Source of the DNA: Candidatus Roizmanbacteria bacterium
GTDB taxonomy: Bacteria; Patescibacteriota; Microgenomatia; UBA1406; GWC2-37-13
Length of the DNA stretch: 16,372 bases
NCBI GenBank assembly: GCA_024653985.1
Contig: JANLIS010000023.1
Coordinates: 1 to 16,372, forward strand
Direction: 5' to 3'
In this document: positions 6,792 through 13,092 of the stretch, piece by piece
Numbering within the stretch: the first letter of the stretch is position 1
Layout: each line of letters starts with the position of its first letter
Made by a program: the position numbers and the translations under genes
Notes under the pieces: model-generated
What the model was told of the DNA's origin: nothing
The model's database searches: none
What the model saw: the letters and a program-made list of their open reading frames with translations, nothing else

Positions 6792-8005
6792 AAGATTAAC
6801 ATTGCATCGCCAAAAGAATAAAATCGGAAATTATTTTTTATAGCAATATTATACAACTCAACAAGGCTTTTTTTGCCTGCCCGCCGTAGTTTTAACGAAG
6901 GTGGGGCTTTTTTATACTTATCCTCTAAAAAGGCTTCAACAAGCATCATAAGGGAGGATTTTGGGAGATGAAAATTAGTGATCATAATATCAACCATTTT
7001 AAAGTCGTAGGGAGGAAAAATAAAAAGATCGGTTTTATTAATTAATTTAGAATTATGAATTGAGAATTGAGAATTGAAAAGCGAAGACAACTGTTTTTGA
7101 GGAATCGCCAGGGGCTCCCGTGGGGGTGTGGCGGACGAAAAAACACGTTGTCGAGCGATTGATTCAAGAGTGCGGACGACCGTCGTCCCCACCGCCACCA
7201 ACTTCTTTTTTACCCGCCGAAGCTTTAGCGAAGGCGGGCCCTCCCTATTTATCATTATCTGTTTCCATGTATTTACATCAACTTCATAATATTCTTCATG
7301 TAGTTTTTTCCGTTTAATATTCTCATTTGTTATCGGAGCAAACGTCCCCAAGCCGACGTGAAGAGTAACAAATAAACGCCTGATTTCTTTTTCATCTAAT
7401 TTTTTGAATACTGAATCCGTAAAATGAAGTGAAGCGGTGGGTGCGGCTGCTGAACCATCGGTCTTAGCAAAGATCGTTTGGTATTTTTTTAATAGATCGT
7501 CTTTTGATAATGTGCTTTTTTTTAGGTAAGGAGGGATTGGCATTGCCCCATATTTATTTAATAAAGAAAATAAATGCTGTCGACTGAAATCAAATCTTAC
7601 TTCAAAAATATTCTCCTTTTGTCCAATAACATGTAAATAATTATCATTATCAAATGATATTTTTTCCCCGACATTTATTTTTCTATCAACAATGATTGGA
7701 AGGGTGTTATTGGTTATCTCATTGACTAATAAGAGCACAACTACTTTTCCCACGATTCCTTTTTCTTGCCCGCCGTAGCCTTGGTGTAGGCGGGTCATCG
7801 TGACTCTGGCAGGTAAAACCTTGGTATTATTTAAGACCATGAAAGAATTATTTGGAAGATATTTATCAATATTAAAAAAGCTGTCAAAAATAATCTGATC
7901 TTTTTCCGTATTATAAATAAAAAGTTTTGATGAATCGCGAGGAACAGCTGGCTCTAGAGCCAAATTTGCTTCAGGTAAAAAATAATCGTAGTTGCTTAAA
8001 TCCAT
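6788..8005 (-). CDS. queA: S-adenosylmethionine:tRNA ribosyltransferase-isomerase
   Basis: Transfers and isomerises the ribosyl group of SAM onto preQ1-tRNA to make epoxyqueuosine, directly after Tgt. Signatures: DYFLPEANLALEPAVPRDSSKL (7-28), MVLNNTKVLPAR (56-67), YGAMPIPPYL (152-161), YQTIFAKTDGSAAAPTASLHF (175-195), HVGLGTFAPI (216-225), VGTTVVRTLES (272-282) and FKMVDIMITNFHLPKSSLMMLV (335-356). At 405 residues it is well above the usual ~340-350. The excess is five repeat-derived inserts: RLHQGYGGQEKG (72-83), PPSLKLRRVKKK (257-268), ATPPREPLAIP (292-302), a T-rich AT array LFNSQFSIHNSKLIN (309-323) and PPSLKLRRAGKK (368-379). All lie between conserved blocks. The promoter is an extended -10 ending 6 nt before ATG 8005; the gene overlaps tgt by 4 nt. 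Confidence 0.96.
   Translation of the reverse strand: MDLSNYDYFLPEANLALEPAVPRDSSKLFIYNTEKDQIIFDSFFNIDKYLPNNSFMVLNNTKVLPARVTMTRLHQGYGGQEKGIVGKVVVLLLVNEITNNTLPIIVDRKINVGEKISFDNDNYLHVIGQKENIFEVRFDFSRQHLFSLLNKYGAMPIPPYLKKSTLSKDDLLKKYQTIFAKTDGSAAAPTASLHFTDSVFKKLDEKEIRRLFVTLHVGLGTFAPITNENIKRKKLHEEYYEVDVNTWKQIMINREGPPSLKLRRVKKKLVAVGTTVVRTLESIARQRVFSSATPPREPLAIPQKQLSSLFNSQFSIHNSKLINKTDLFIFPPYDFKMVDIMITNFHLPKSSLMMLVEAFLEDKYKKAPPSLKLRRAGKKSLVELYNIAIKNNFRFYSFGDAMLIL
6879..6906. repeat. GC palindrome (PSLKLRR frame) inside queA
   Basis: GCCCGCCGTAGTTTTAACG.AGGTGGGGC. Same family as 6731-6757 but in another frame, giving PPSLKLRRAGKK near the QueA C-terminus. Confidence 0.85.
7037..7082. repeat. AT-rich word array inside queA
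   Basis: Repeats of GAATTGAGAATTGAG/TTAGAATTATG. It encodes LFNSQFSIHNSKLINK (309-324), absent from the QueA core. Confidence 0.65.
7106..7133. repeat. Short palindrome inside queA
   Basis: CGCCA and TGGCG arms enclose a GC-rich loop (GGGGCTCCCGTGGGGGTG). It encodes SATPPREPLAIP (291-302), next to the AT array, in a region where QueA normally has no extra sequence. Only one copy is seen here, so a family is not proven. Confidence 0.4.
7213..7239. repeat. GC palindrome (PSLKLRR frame) inside queA
   Basis: CCCGCCGAAGCTTTAGCG plus AAGGCGGGC, an almost perfect palindrome. It encodes PPSLKLRR at 257-264. Confidence 0.9.
7767..7794. repeat. GC palindrome (HQGYGGQ frame) inside queA
   Basis: TGCCCGCCGTAGCCTTGG plus TGTAGGCGGG. 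It encodes RLHQGYGGQ (72-80), the same heptapeptide as near the Tgt N-terminus. Confidence 0.9.
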
Positions 8006-8011
8006 CCTAAT

Positions 8012-8020
8012 ATCATATCA
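8012..8020 (-). promoter_or_regulatory. Extended -10 of the queA-tgt operon, predicted leaderless
   Basis: TGATATGAT on the minus strand ends 6 nt before ATG 8005. The expected start site coincides with the A of the ATG. Confidence 0.6.
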
Positions 8021-8036
8021 TGAGAAGAACATTTAG

Positions 8037-8064
8037 TCTGGATCCCCGCCTCCGCGGAGATGAC
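8037..8064. repeat. Half copy of the GTCAT/ATGAC element
   Basis: CTGGATCCCCGCC-TCC-GCGGAGATGAC matches the right half of the elements at 3222-3323 and 12231-12288. The left half is missing. Confidence 0.6.
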
Positions 8065-8069
8065 ACAGA

Positions 8070-8159
8070 AAAAGCGCGACGCTTAATTTTTTTCGACTTG
8101 GGGGTCCCCGAAAAGGGGAGGGTTCCCACGGAGATAATAAAATTTAGTGGCGCGCTTTG
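8070..8159 (-). terminator. Repeat-like hairpin and putative terminator after the 162-aa gene
   Basis: Outer arms AAAGCGCG (8071-8078) and CGCGCTTT (8151-8158) are perfect complements. On the minus strand the distal arm ends in CGCGCTTTTT, as a factor-independent terminator would. An inner hairpin, CCCC-TTTTC-GGGG, lies in the loop. It sits just downstream of the stop at 8170 and upstream of the queA promoter. It may be another mobile palindrome family used as a terminator. Confidence 0.5.
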
Positions 8160-8169
8160 AACTTAATTC

Positions 8170-8658
8170 TTATTTATAATACTCTTTTACCTGAAATAGG
8201 AAATACATTGAGATCAACCCTCCAATGACGAGTCCTCCAACGTTAAAGCTGACAATATTTTGGACGACACCAACTAAGGCACTCCAATATAAAAATGTCC
8301 AAGCTTTTTTTGATCGGGAAAATAATCCTGGGATAGCTAAGGCCTCAAGTAGGACTATTGCTCCTAAAAATAAAACGTTGATGATAAATCCTATCCCTAG
8401 GAAAGGTCTCCCTGTCATCATTCCCCCAACAAATCCAAGAGGAGCTAAGATCGTTCCGGCTCCAAGAAGTGCTAAAACCCCTGGAATACCCATTACAACA
8501 CCTAAAATCGCTAAATATGGTGCAAACTTAACGATGATCTCTTTAACATTTTCCGGAAGTTGGAAAGGTGCCTTCTTTACTAGATACTCTTCCAATGTCC
8601 CTTCTAAATTCTTAAGCGCTCCGCCGAAATCAGCTTTATCGCTGGTTGTTTTAGCCAT
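8170..8658 (-). CDS. Polytopic membrane protein of unknown function
   Basis: A 162-residue protein. The first 45 residues are soluble and amphipathic (ALKNLEGTLEEYLVKKAPFQ, then LPENVKEIIVKF). Four hydrophobic segments follow, at about 46-70, 87-111, 119-137 and 139-157, with Gly-rich turns (GAGTILAPLGFVGG) and a basic loop SRSKK (114-118). The C-terminus QVKEYYK is probably cytoplasmic. No catalytic motif is seen. Similar LPENVKEIIVKFAPYL-type small membrane proteins are, to my recollection, common hypothetical proteins of CPR bacteria, but I cannot name a function. It follows the Cys-rich surface protein by 14 nt on the same strand, so the two may be co-transcribed; a TATAAT at 8672-8677 overlapping the upstream stop codon could also give it its own start. 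Confidence 0.75.
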   Translation of the reverse strand: MAKTTSDKADFGGALKNLEGTLEEYLVKKAPFQLPENVKEIIVKFAPYLAILGVVMGIPGVLALLGAGTILAPLGFVGGMMTGRPFLGIGFIINVLFLGAIVLLEALAIPGLFSRSKKAWTFLYWSALVGVVQNIVSFNVGGLVIGGLISMYFLFQVKEYYK

Positions 8659-8671
8659 AAATTTATTTAAA

Positions 8672-8677
8672 ATTATA
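8672..8677 (-). promoter_or_regulatory. Possible -10 of the 162-aa membrane-protein gene
   Basis: TATAAT on the minus strand ends 13 nt before ATG 8658 and overlaps the TAA of the 380-aa gene. The leader would be about 6 nt. Chance occurrence in AT-rich DNA is possible. Confidence 0.3.
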
Positions 8678-9815
8678 ATATTAATCCGATCAGCATAATC
8701 GCTGCCGGAATAAGATATATAAATGATTTTACCACACCTGTTTCTAATAGTTTTGCAACCGCAGTTGGAGAGATCGAAGTTTTAGCCAATATTATTTCTG
8801 TTGGAGTGGCATTTGATGTTGGAACTATTTTACAGCAGGAACTCTCAGTTGGGCTTGATTTACAAGAATCTACAAGACTTTCATTTGAACAATAATTACT
8901 ACCGTCATTTGCCTTTATGCAAATATTGCCTGGCGCACAAGGTCTCGTGGTTTCATTACAATCCTTTGTTGCACAAACTAATTTAGCAATTGTTGGTGTT
9001 GGAGTTATGGTCGGAGTGATTACAAATATAATTTCCGTTGGGGTTGCTTCTGGGACAGTAGGAACTGTCGTTGGAACTATCGTTGATGTCGGGGTTGAGG
9101 TGGGGATACCTTCTTCACCGGTAGGAGTTGGAATAATGGTTCCTACTAGCGTTGTAGTTGTTTGTGCTTCCTGTTCTTTACTACCACAACCACACGAACT
9201 TTGGTAAGTACCATCCCACTGACCTCCATCAATTTGGATAATTCCACAAAAACAGGCTGGAGGTTTTTGATTCCCAATGGTTTTAACGGAATTATTTTGT
9301 AGACACGGTCCCCCGCTATAACCATTTTTACCAAATTCACAGATCCAACCTCCCTGTTCAGTAAGACCCGATCCGACTCCTATTCCCGTTTTCATAGTGA
9401 TCCCTCTATCGACCGCTTCATTACTACATCCGGTATTTTTAGTTTCATCCAAGCAAAAACGATGGCCTTTCCCACCGGTATCCGTAACTTCACAAGTTAC
9501 ATATCCTCCAGGACAACTGCCACCACCTATTTCTTCTCTTTCCAATCTTCTCTCTTCCTGTTCCTTCTTTTTCTTCGCTTCCCGATCAGCTTCTTGTTGT
9601 TCACTTCCTTCATATGCTTTTCCTTTCGCTTTACAATCACCCGGAATACTTGCATCACAATCAAAAGCCGCCTTTTGTTGTGTGGTTAATAAAGTATTGT
9701 TGTAATAATAAAATCCAATTACTGCTATTAGAACAACCAAAAACAGATTTCCTATTACCAAAAATTTATTGATTTTCTTTTTATTTTTTGTTTTTAACGG
9801 AGTAAAATTATCCAT
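8673..9815 (-). CDS. Cys-rich surface protein with N- and C-terminal membrane segments
   Basis: Function unknown. Basic residues 8-17 (KTKNKKKINK) precede a signal anchor at 18-37. Residues 70-96 are highly charged and probably helical (EQQEADREAKKKKEQEERRL). Two Cys-rich regions follow (about 100-211 and 281-329, including CFCG, CGCG, SCCK), presumably disulfide-bonded outside the cell. They are separated by a Thr/Pro/Val-rich linker (217-277, TPTSTIVPTTVPTVPEATPT type) typical of CPR surface proteins. The end is AKLLETG at 354-360 followed by a hydrophobic helix 364-380 that ends the protein without a basic tail. LLETG resembles LPxTG with the proline lost. The start at ATG 9815 lies 6 nt after a TATACT that belongs to an AT-rich repeat array. 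It is likely co-transcribed with the membrane-protein gene 14 nt downstream. Confidence 0.8.
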   Translation of the reverse strand: MDNFTPLKTKNKKKINKFLVIGNLFLVVLIAVIGFYYYNNTLLTTQQKAAFDCDASIPGDCKAKGKAYEGSEQQEADREAKKKKEQEERRLEREEIGGGSCPGGYVTCEVTDTGGKGHRFCLDETKNTGCSNEAVDRGITMKTGIGVGSGLTEQGGWICEFGKNGYSGGPCLQNNSVKTIGNQKPPACFCGIIQIDGGQWDGTYQSSCGCGSKEQEAQTTTTLVGTIIPTPTGEEGIPTSTPTSTIVPTTVPTVPEATPTEIIFVITPTITPTPTIAKLVCATKDCNETTRPCAPGNICIKANDGSNYCSNESLVDSCKSSPTESSCCKIVPTSNATPTEIILAKTSISPTAVAKLLETGVVKSFIYLIPAAIMLIGLIL

Positions 9816-9899
9816 AAAAATAGTATAAAGTATTTAGTATAAAGTATCCAGTATTTAGTATTTTTTATACTAGATACTTTATACTTCATACTAAATACT
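9816..9899. repeat. AT-rich inverted array (AGTATAAAGTATTTAG words) between the 380-aa gene and folA
   Basis: Left arm 9822-9860 and right arm 9867-9899 are imperfect inverted copies that can form a long hairpin. The right arm (9867-9899) is, in reverse complement, identical over 33 nt to 14500-14532 inside the glycosyltransferase gene. The right arm supplies the last codons and the TGA (9888-9886) of folA; the left arm supplies the -10 box of the 380-aa gene. Confidence 0.9.
9822..9827 (-). promoter_or_regulatory. -10 box of the 380-aa gene, inside a repeat array
   Basis: TATACT on the minus strand ends 6 nt before ATG 9815, with the same TATACTATTTTTATG context as at 2924-2938. The box is one of several TATACT words of the array. 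Confidence 0.55.
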
Positions 9900-10401
9900 G
9901 CTTTACAAGTTCCACAAACCTATATTTCAATTCTCCCTCAACTCCACTTTTCTCAAAAACCGCCTTTCCAAACTCCGGATAATCTGGGAAAAAAGTATCG
10001 GCACCGGGATATTCTTTGTCAACTAAAGTAAGATAAAGCTTATCGGCATATTTTATTCCCTGTTCATAAATACTAGCTCCACCAATGATAAATATTTCAC
10101 TAACCTCCGCGGTTTTCCCGCGCTGCTCCTCAACCGCGGAGGTTATGGCCTCTTTGATTGAATGACAAACAACTGCTCCATTAATTTTGTAATTAATGTC
10201 CTTAGTAATTACGATATTAATCCTATTTGGCAACGGTCGGAACTTTTCCGGCAATGATTTATAGGTTTTCCTCCCCATAATAACGACGTGGCCTGATGTC
10301 AGATCTTTAAACCTTTTGAAATCTTCAGGAATATGCCAAAGAAGTTTATTATCTTTACCCAATTCACGGTTTTTGCCAATAGCGGCGATTATGCTTATCA
10401 T
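9886..10401 (-). CDS. folA: Dihydrofolate reductase
   Basis: Reduces dihydrofolate to tetrahydrofolate with NADPH, regenerating the cofactor oxidised by ThyA. MISIIAAIGKNRELG (1-15) is the canonical start. The substrate-binding acid is D27 in WHIPEDFKRF (22-31). MGRKTYKSLP (42-51) and FIIGGASIYEQ (104-114) are the NADPH-binding blocks. At 171 residues it is slightly long because of TSAVEEQRGKTAEVS (87-101), encoded by the 43-bp palindrome at 10102-10144, between the CHSIKEAI helix and the FIIGG strand. The last residues (QYLV) and the TGA stop lie within an AT-rich repeat array, so the original C-terminus may have been replaced. The gene is followed downstream by the 380-aa gene and preceded by thyA across a repeat-filled gap. 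No Shine-Dalgarno sequence is seen. Confidence 0.97.
   Translation of the reverse strand: MISIIAAIGKNRELGKDNKLLWHIPEDFKRFKDLTSGHVVIMGRKTYKSLPEKFRPLPNRINIVITKDINYKINGAVVCHSIKEAITSAVEEQRGKTAEVSEIFIIGGASIYEQGIKYADKLYLTLVDKEYPGADTFFPDYPEFGKAVFEKSGVEGELKYRFVELVKQYLV
10102..10144. repeat. 43-bp palindrome (GKTAEV type) inside folA
   Basis: 13-bp arms AACCTCCGCGGTT and AACCGCGGAGGTT flank a 17-nt loop. The copy at 14680-14722 in the glycosyltransferase, in opposite genomic orientation, has identical arms and length and differs at four loop positions. Both are translated in the same frame (TSAV-xxxx-GKTAEV). Confidence 0.95.
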
Positions 10402-10403
10402 AC

Positions 10404-10530
10404 AAATGTTAAATCTTAAAGGTTAAAGGTTAAAAAAATATTAAACAGTTAAATGTTAAAAAAATCTTATTGTTTAACCGTTTAAGTTTTAACAGTTTAT
10501 TTAACATTTAATATTTAATCTTTAACATTT
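10404..10530. repeat. AT-rich inverted array in the folA/thyA gap
   Basis: Words such as GTTAAATCTTAAAGG and TTTAACATTTAATATTT fill the whole 131-bp gap. Left (10408-10468) and right (10472-10529) halves are roughly inverted, giving a long imperfect hairpin. No gene or clear promoter is visible apart from a weak TAACAT close to folA. Confidence 0.85.
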
Positions 10531-10532
10531 AC

Positions 10533-11537
10533 TTAAAACCCTCCCACTACCGTCACTTCTCCCTTGATCGGCGGATAAGGATCATAATCGATAATTTCAA
10601 TGTCTTCAAATTTAAAATCATCAATACTTTTAACATTTGGGTTCAATTTTACCTTAGGAAATGGCCTTGGTTTTCTTTTTAATTGTTCTTTTATTTGGTC
10701 CTGATGATTAGAATATGTATGAACATCTCCAAAAGTGTGGACAAAATCACCCGGGGGAATTCCGACTATTTGAGAAACCATAATAAGAAGTAGTGAATAT
10801 GAGGCGATGTTAAAGGGTACTCCCAAAAAAATATCGGCACTTCGTTGATAAAGTTGCAAATTTAGTCTATTTCCTAAAACATTGAAATGAAACATTGTGT
10901 GACAAGGAGGTAGGGCGACTGAATCTTCCCTTGAAGGTGCCATTTCATAAATATATGCAGGATTCCAGGCAGAAACGATCAAGTGTTTTCTGAATCTTTG
11001 TTTTGGATCTTTTAGCTTGTTGATCACCCAGCCTAATTGGTCAATAGATCTATTTTCATCGGAGGGTTTACCCCGCCGAAGTCCCGCGTCTTGCGGGACG
11101 AAGGCGGGCCACCTTCGCCACTGAACTCCATATACTGGCCCCAAATCGCCATATTTTTTGGCAAATTCATTATCTGTTCTAATTTTTTCAAGATATTGTT
11201 CTTGTGTTAATTTAACTCTTAATTTTTCATTCTTAATTTTTAATTGCGATTCTCCGAATCGCTTGTATCCCCACTCATCCCAAATATGAACATCATTATC
11301 AACCAAATATTTGATATTTGAATCTCCTCTTAAAAACCAGATAAGTTCATGAGTTATTCCTCTCATAAAAACTTTCTTGGTTGTGAGAAGCGGAAATCCT
11401 TTTGACAGATCAAATCTGATTTGTCGTCCAAAAACTCCCTTGATAAAAACTCCGGGATTTCCCCAAACCGGTTTTTTTTCGCCATTTTTTATGATGTCTT
11501 TTAGAAGATCGAGATATTGGTATTCGGGATGTTTCAT
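10533..11537 (-). CDS. thyA: Thymidylate synthase (folate-dependent)
   Basis: Methylates dUMP to dTMP using methylene-THF. MKHPEYQYLDLLKDII is a normal start. FPLLTTKKVFMRG (48-60), HELIWFLRGDSNI (63-75), IWDEWG (85-90) and GDLGPVYGVQWRRW (130-143) are conserved. The nucleophile is C212 in ALPPCHTMFHF; LYQRSADIFLGVPFNIASY (229-247) and HTYSNHQDQIKEQL (273-286) complete the dUMP/folate site. At 334 residues it exceeds the common 264 (up to ~316 in insert-bearing forms). Two repeat-encoded inserts are visible: LKIKNEKLRVKLT (99-111) and FVPQDAGLRRGKPSDEN (146-162, a perfect GC palindrome). An oddity: the dUMP-phosphate Arg-Arg pair normally before hydrophobic-IVSAWN aligns with K184-H185, preceded by R181 and R183. 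Paired with folA, folC and the dCTP-deaminase-like gene on the same strand. Confidence 0.97.
   Translation of the reverse strand: MKHPEYQYLDLLKDIIKNGEKKPVWGNPGVFIKGVFGRQIRFDLSKGFPLLTTKKVFMRGITHELIWFLRGDSNIKYLVDNDVHIWDEWGYKRFGESQLKIKNEKLRVKLTQEQYLEKIRTDNEFAKKYGDLGPVYGVQWRRWPAFVPQDAGLRRGKPSDENRSIDQLGWVINKLKDPKQRFRKHLIVSAWNPAYIYEMAPSREDSVALPPCHTMFHFNVLGNRLNLQLYQRSADIFLGVPFNIASYSLLLIMVSQIVGIPPGDFVHTFGDVHTYSNHQDQIKEQLKRKPRPFPKVKLNPNVKSIDDFKFEDIEIIDYDPYPPIKGEVTVVGGF
11072..11109. repeat. GC palindrome with extended stem inside thyA
   Basis: CCCGCCGAAGTCCCGC - GTCTT - GCGGGACGAAGGCGGG: nested arms around a 5-nt loop. It is the HQGYGGQ/PSLKLRR family with an extra internal stem. Encodes residues about 147-158 of ThyA. 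Confidence 0.9.
11207..11246. repeat. AT-rich word array inside thyA
   Basis: TTAATTTAACTCTTAATTT-type words as in fmt 4091-4131. It encodes LKIKNEKLRVKLT. Confidence 0.65.
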
Positions 11538-11538
11538 A

Positions 11539-11640
11539 AAAATTTCTAATTTCTAATTAACCTAAATAAATCCCAATTCTCAAATTGATTATTTGATATT
11601 TTTTAGAAATTAGATTAATTAGATCAATTAGGTTAATTTT
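11539..11640. repeat. AT-rich inverted array in the thyA/folC gap
   Basis: Words around CTAATTTCTAATTAACCTAA and, inverted, AGATTAATTAGATCAATTAGG. The halves (11547-11592 and 11604-11640) can pair. The array extends into folC and provides its TAA stop (11630-11628). No other feature is visible in the gap. Confidence 0.85.
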
Positions 11641-12992
11641 AATGCTTTATTATTTTTTATCAACTTAAAAATTTCTCCCACCAGATACAGTGACCCGGTA
11701 ACCACAATCGGTTCCCTTTTAGTTAAAATAAATTTCCAAGCCTTTTTCAAATTTGGAATAGTTTTAGTTTCTAATTTTATCCGATTGTATCTGATTATAT
11801 CCGATTCTATCTTATCTGGCTCCTCTGAGACGTTGATCATGTCCTGATCTTCTGTATAAAAACTTGTCAGGAAGATCATTTTTGCCCAAGGAATTATCAT
11901 CGGGAGCATATCCTGATAATCTTTTCCTTTTTTAAAAGCCACCAAAAAATTGAACCGCTTATTTGGATATTTTTTTATCAATGAACCTATAAACGCATCC
12001 ATCTTTTGAGGATTATGGGCTCCGTCAAAAATAACGATCTTGTCATTAATTTTTTTAATATCAAATCTTCCCGGAAAATCAGCCGTTTCAAAAACTTTAT
12101 TGATAGTTTTTTTATCTATAATAAATTTGTCTCTTTGACTTAGATAATTTACCGCAGCAAGAGCCAAACTGGCGTTTTCCATTTGGTAATCACCGATCAG
12201 ATTAAGGTTTTTTGTCAATGATTCAATACTGTCATTCCCGCGGAGGCGGGAATCCATGTTTCTGGATCCCCTCCTTCGAGGGGATGACGAAGAACCAACA
12301 AAATATATCTTTGCTTCTTTGTTCTTCGTCACTTTTTTAATAATTTTTTCGGCTTCTGGATCCTGACTAATAGAAATAGCCTGACTATTTTTATTTATGA
12401 TCATTGCTTTCTGTAAGGCAATTTTTTCTATGGTCTTGCCTAGAATATTAGTATGGTCCAAACCTATCTTTGTCAAAACTGAAAGTTTGTCTTTTCGCAT
12501 GACTACATTGGTGCCGTCATATCTCCCTCCCAAGCCGGTCTCCATAATGGCATAGTCAACTTTTTTTTCCGAAAAAATTAAAAAGGCCAAGCCGATCAAT
12601 ATTTCAAAATAGGTTAATTGCCCATGAAATGTCATACCAACCATTTTTATTATCGGTAAGATTCTATTTAGATAATTTATGAATTCATTTTCTGAAATGA
12701 TCTGGCCGTTTATTTGGTATCTTTCACGGACATCGGTTAGATGGGGTGATTGATGTAACCCGATTTTAAAGCCTTGTGACACCAAAAGGCGATTGATCAA
12801 GTAGCAGGTAGATCCTTTGCCCGAAGTCCCGGCCACATGGATGACTTTGATTTTTTCCTGTGGATCCCCAAGCAGATGAAGAAAATATTTTGCCCTGGCT
12901 AATCCTAATTCTCCTGGAAAAGTCGTCACCGAAGTTTTGGGAATATGAAAAGCGAGAAATTGTTCGGACTGTTTGAAAGTTTTGATTAACAT
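11628..12992 (-). CDS. folC: Folylpolyglutamate synthase / dihydrofolate synthase family
   Basis: A Mur-ligase-fold ATPase that adds glutamate to folates (and glutamate to dihydropteroate in bifunctional members), trapping the cofactors used by ThyA, FolA and Fmt. The P-loop is GTSGKGST (55-62); HQSPHLTDVRER (80-91) is the folate-binding loop; ETGLGGRYDGTN (151-162), TKIGLDHTNILG (174-185) and IALQKAMII (191-199, with the lysine that is carbamylated in the family) follow. IFDGAHNPQKMDAF (321-334) marks the C-terminal domain. Length 454 is near the upper end of the family. Residues 234-254 (SSSSPRRRGSRNMDSRLRGN) are encoded by the 58-bp palindrome at 12231-12288, and an Ile/Arg/Asp-rich stretch around 395-412 by an AT array. 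The C-terminal ALKLT and stop fall in repeat sequence. TATAAC ends 7 nt before the start. Confidence 0.95.
   Translation of the reverse strand: MLIKTFKQSEQFLAFHIPKTSVTTFPGELGLARAKYFLHLLGDPQEKIKVIHVAGTSGKGSTCYLINRLLVSQGFKIGLHQSPHLTDVRERYQINGQIISENEFINYLNRILPIIKMVGMTFHGQLTYFEILIGLAFLIFSEKKVDYAIMETGLGGRYDGTNVVMRKDKLSVLTKIGLDHTNILGKTIEKIALQKAMIINKNSQAISISQDPEAEKIIKKVTKNKEAKIYFVGSSSSPRRRGSRNMDSRLRGNDSIESLTKNLNLIGDYQMENASLALAAVNYLSQRDKFIIDKKTINKVFETADFPGRFDIKKINDKIVIFDGAHNPQKMDAFIGSLIKKYPNKRFNFLVAFKKGKDYQDMLPMIIPWAKMIFLTSFYTEDQDMINVSEEPDKIESDIIRYNRIKLETKTIPNLKKAWKFILTKREPIVVTGSLYLVGEIFKLIKNNKALKLT
11767..11812. repeat. AT-rich word array inside folC
   Basis: Three to four tandem variants of TATCCGATTGTATCTGATTA. 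Encodes the DKIESDIIRYNRIKLE stretch of FolC. Confidence 0.6.
12231..12288. repeat. GTCAT...ATGAC palindromic element inside folC
   Basis: 58 bp with outer arms GTCAT/ATGAC and two hairpins: CCCGC-GGAG-GCGGG and CCCCTCC-TTC-GAGGGG, joined by GAATCCATGTTTCTGGATC. In frame, it encodes SPRRRGSRNMDSRLRGND, a peptide known from palindromes in many unrelated bacterial genomes. Confidence 0.95.
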
Positions 12993-12999
12993 TTGGAAT

Positions 13000-13005
13000 G
13001 TTATA
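13000..13005 (-). promoter_or_regulatory. Putative -10 of folC
   Basis: TATAAC on the minus strand ends 7 nt before ATG 12992. No Shine-Dalgarno sequence lies between them. Confidence 0.4.
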
Positions 13006-13013
13006 AGATTTTA

Positions 13014-13092
13014 AAATACAATTAAATTGTTTCATTGCTTCATTGTTCGATTGTTGTATTTTAACAATGAAACCATTGAACAATGGAACAAT
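13014..13092. repeat. AT-rich inverted array (CAATTGAACAATGAAAC words) in the folC/dcd gap
   Basis: Left arm 13020-13055 (ATTGTTTCATTGCTTCATTG) and right arm 13063-13090 (AACAATGAAACCATTGAAC) are imperfect inverted copies. The same words occur in the glycosyltransferase at 14185-14220. It ends directly at the stop of the dCTP-deaminase-like gene. Confidence 0.85.

Noticed and set aside
8225..9705. Long plus-strand frames opposite the membrane and surface proteins
   Set aside because: They mirror Gly/Thr/Val-rich minus-strand genes whose products have clear membrane and linker architecture; the plus-strand products have none.
9816..9899. CRISPR array suggested by repeated AGTATA words
   Set aside because: Units are too short and irregular, there are no unique spacers of constant length, and no cas gene is present.
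9886..10401. Alternative genetic code with UGA read as glycine
   Set aside because: folA, queA and the 585-aa gene end at TGA at the expected C-terminus, and no internal TGA occurs in conserved proteins.
10533..11537. Self-splicing intron or intein as cause of the long ThyA
   Set aside because: The extra sequence is two short in-frame segments matching repeat families; no splice-motif blocks or intron core are visible.
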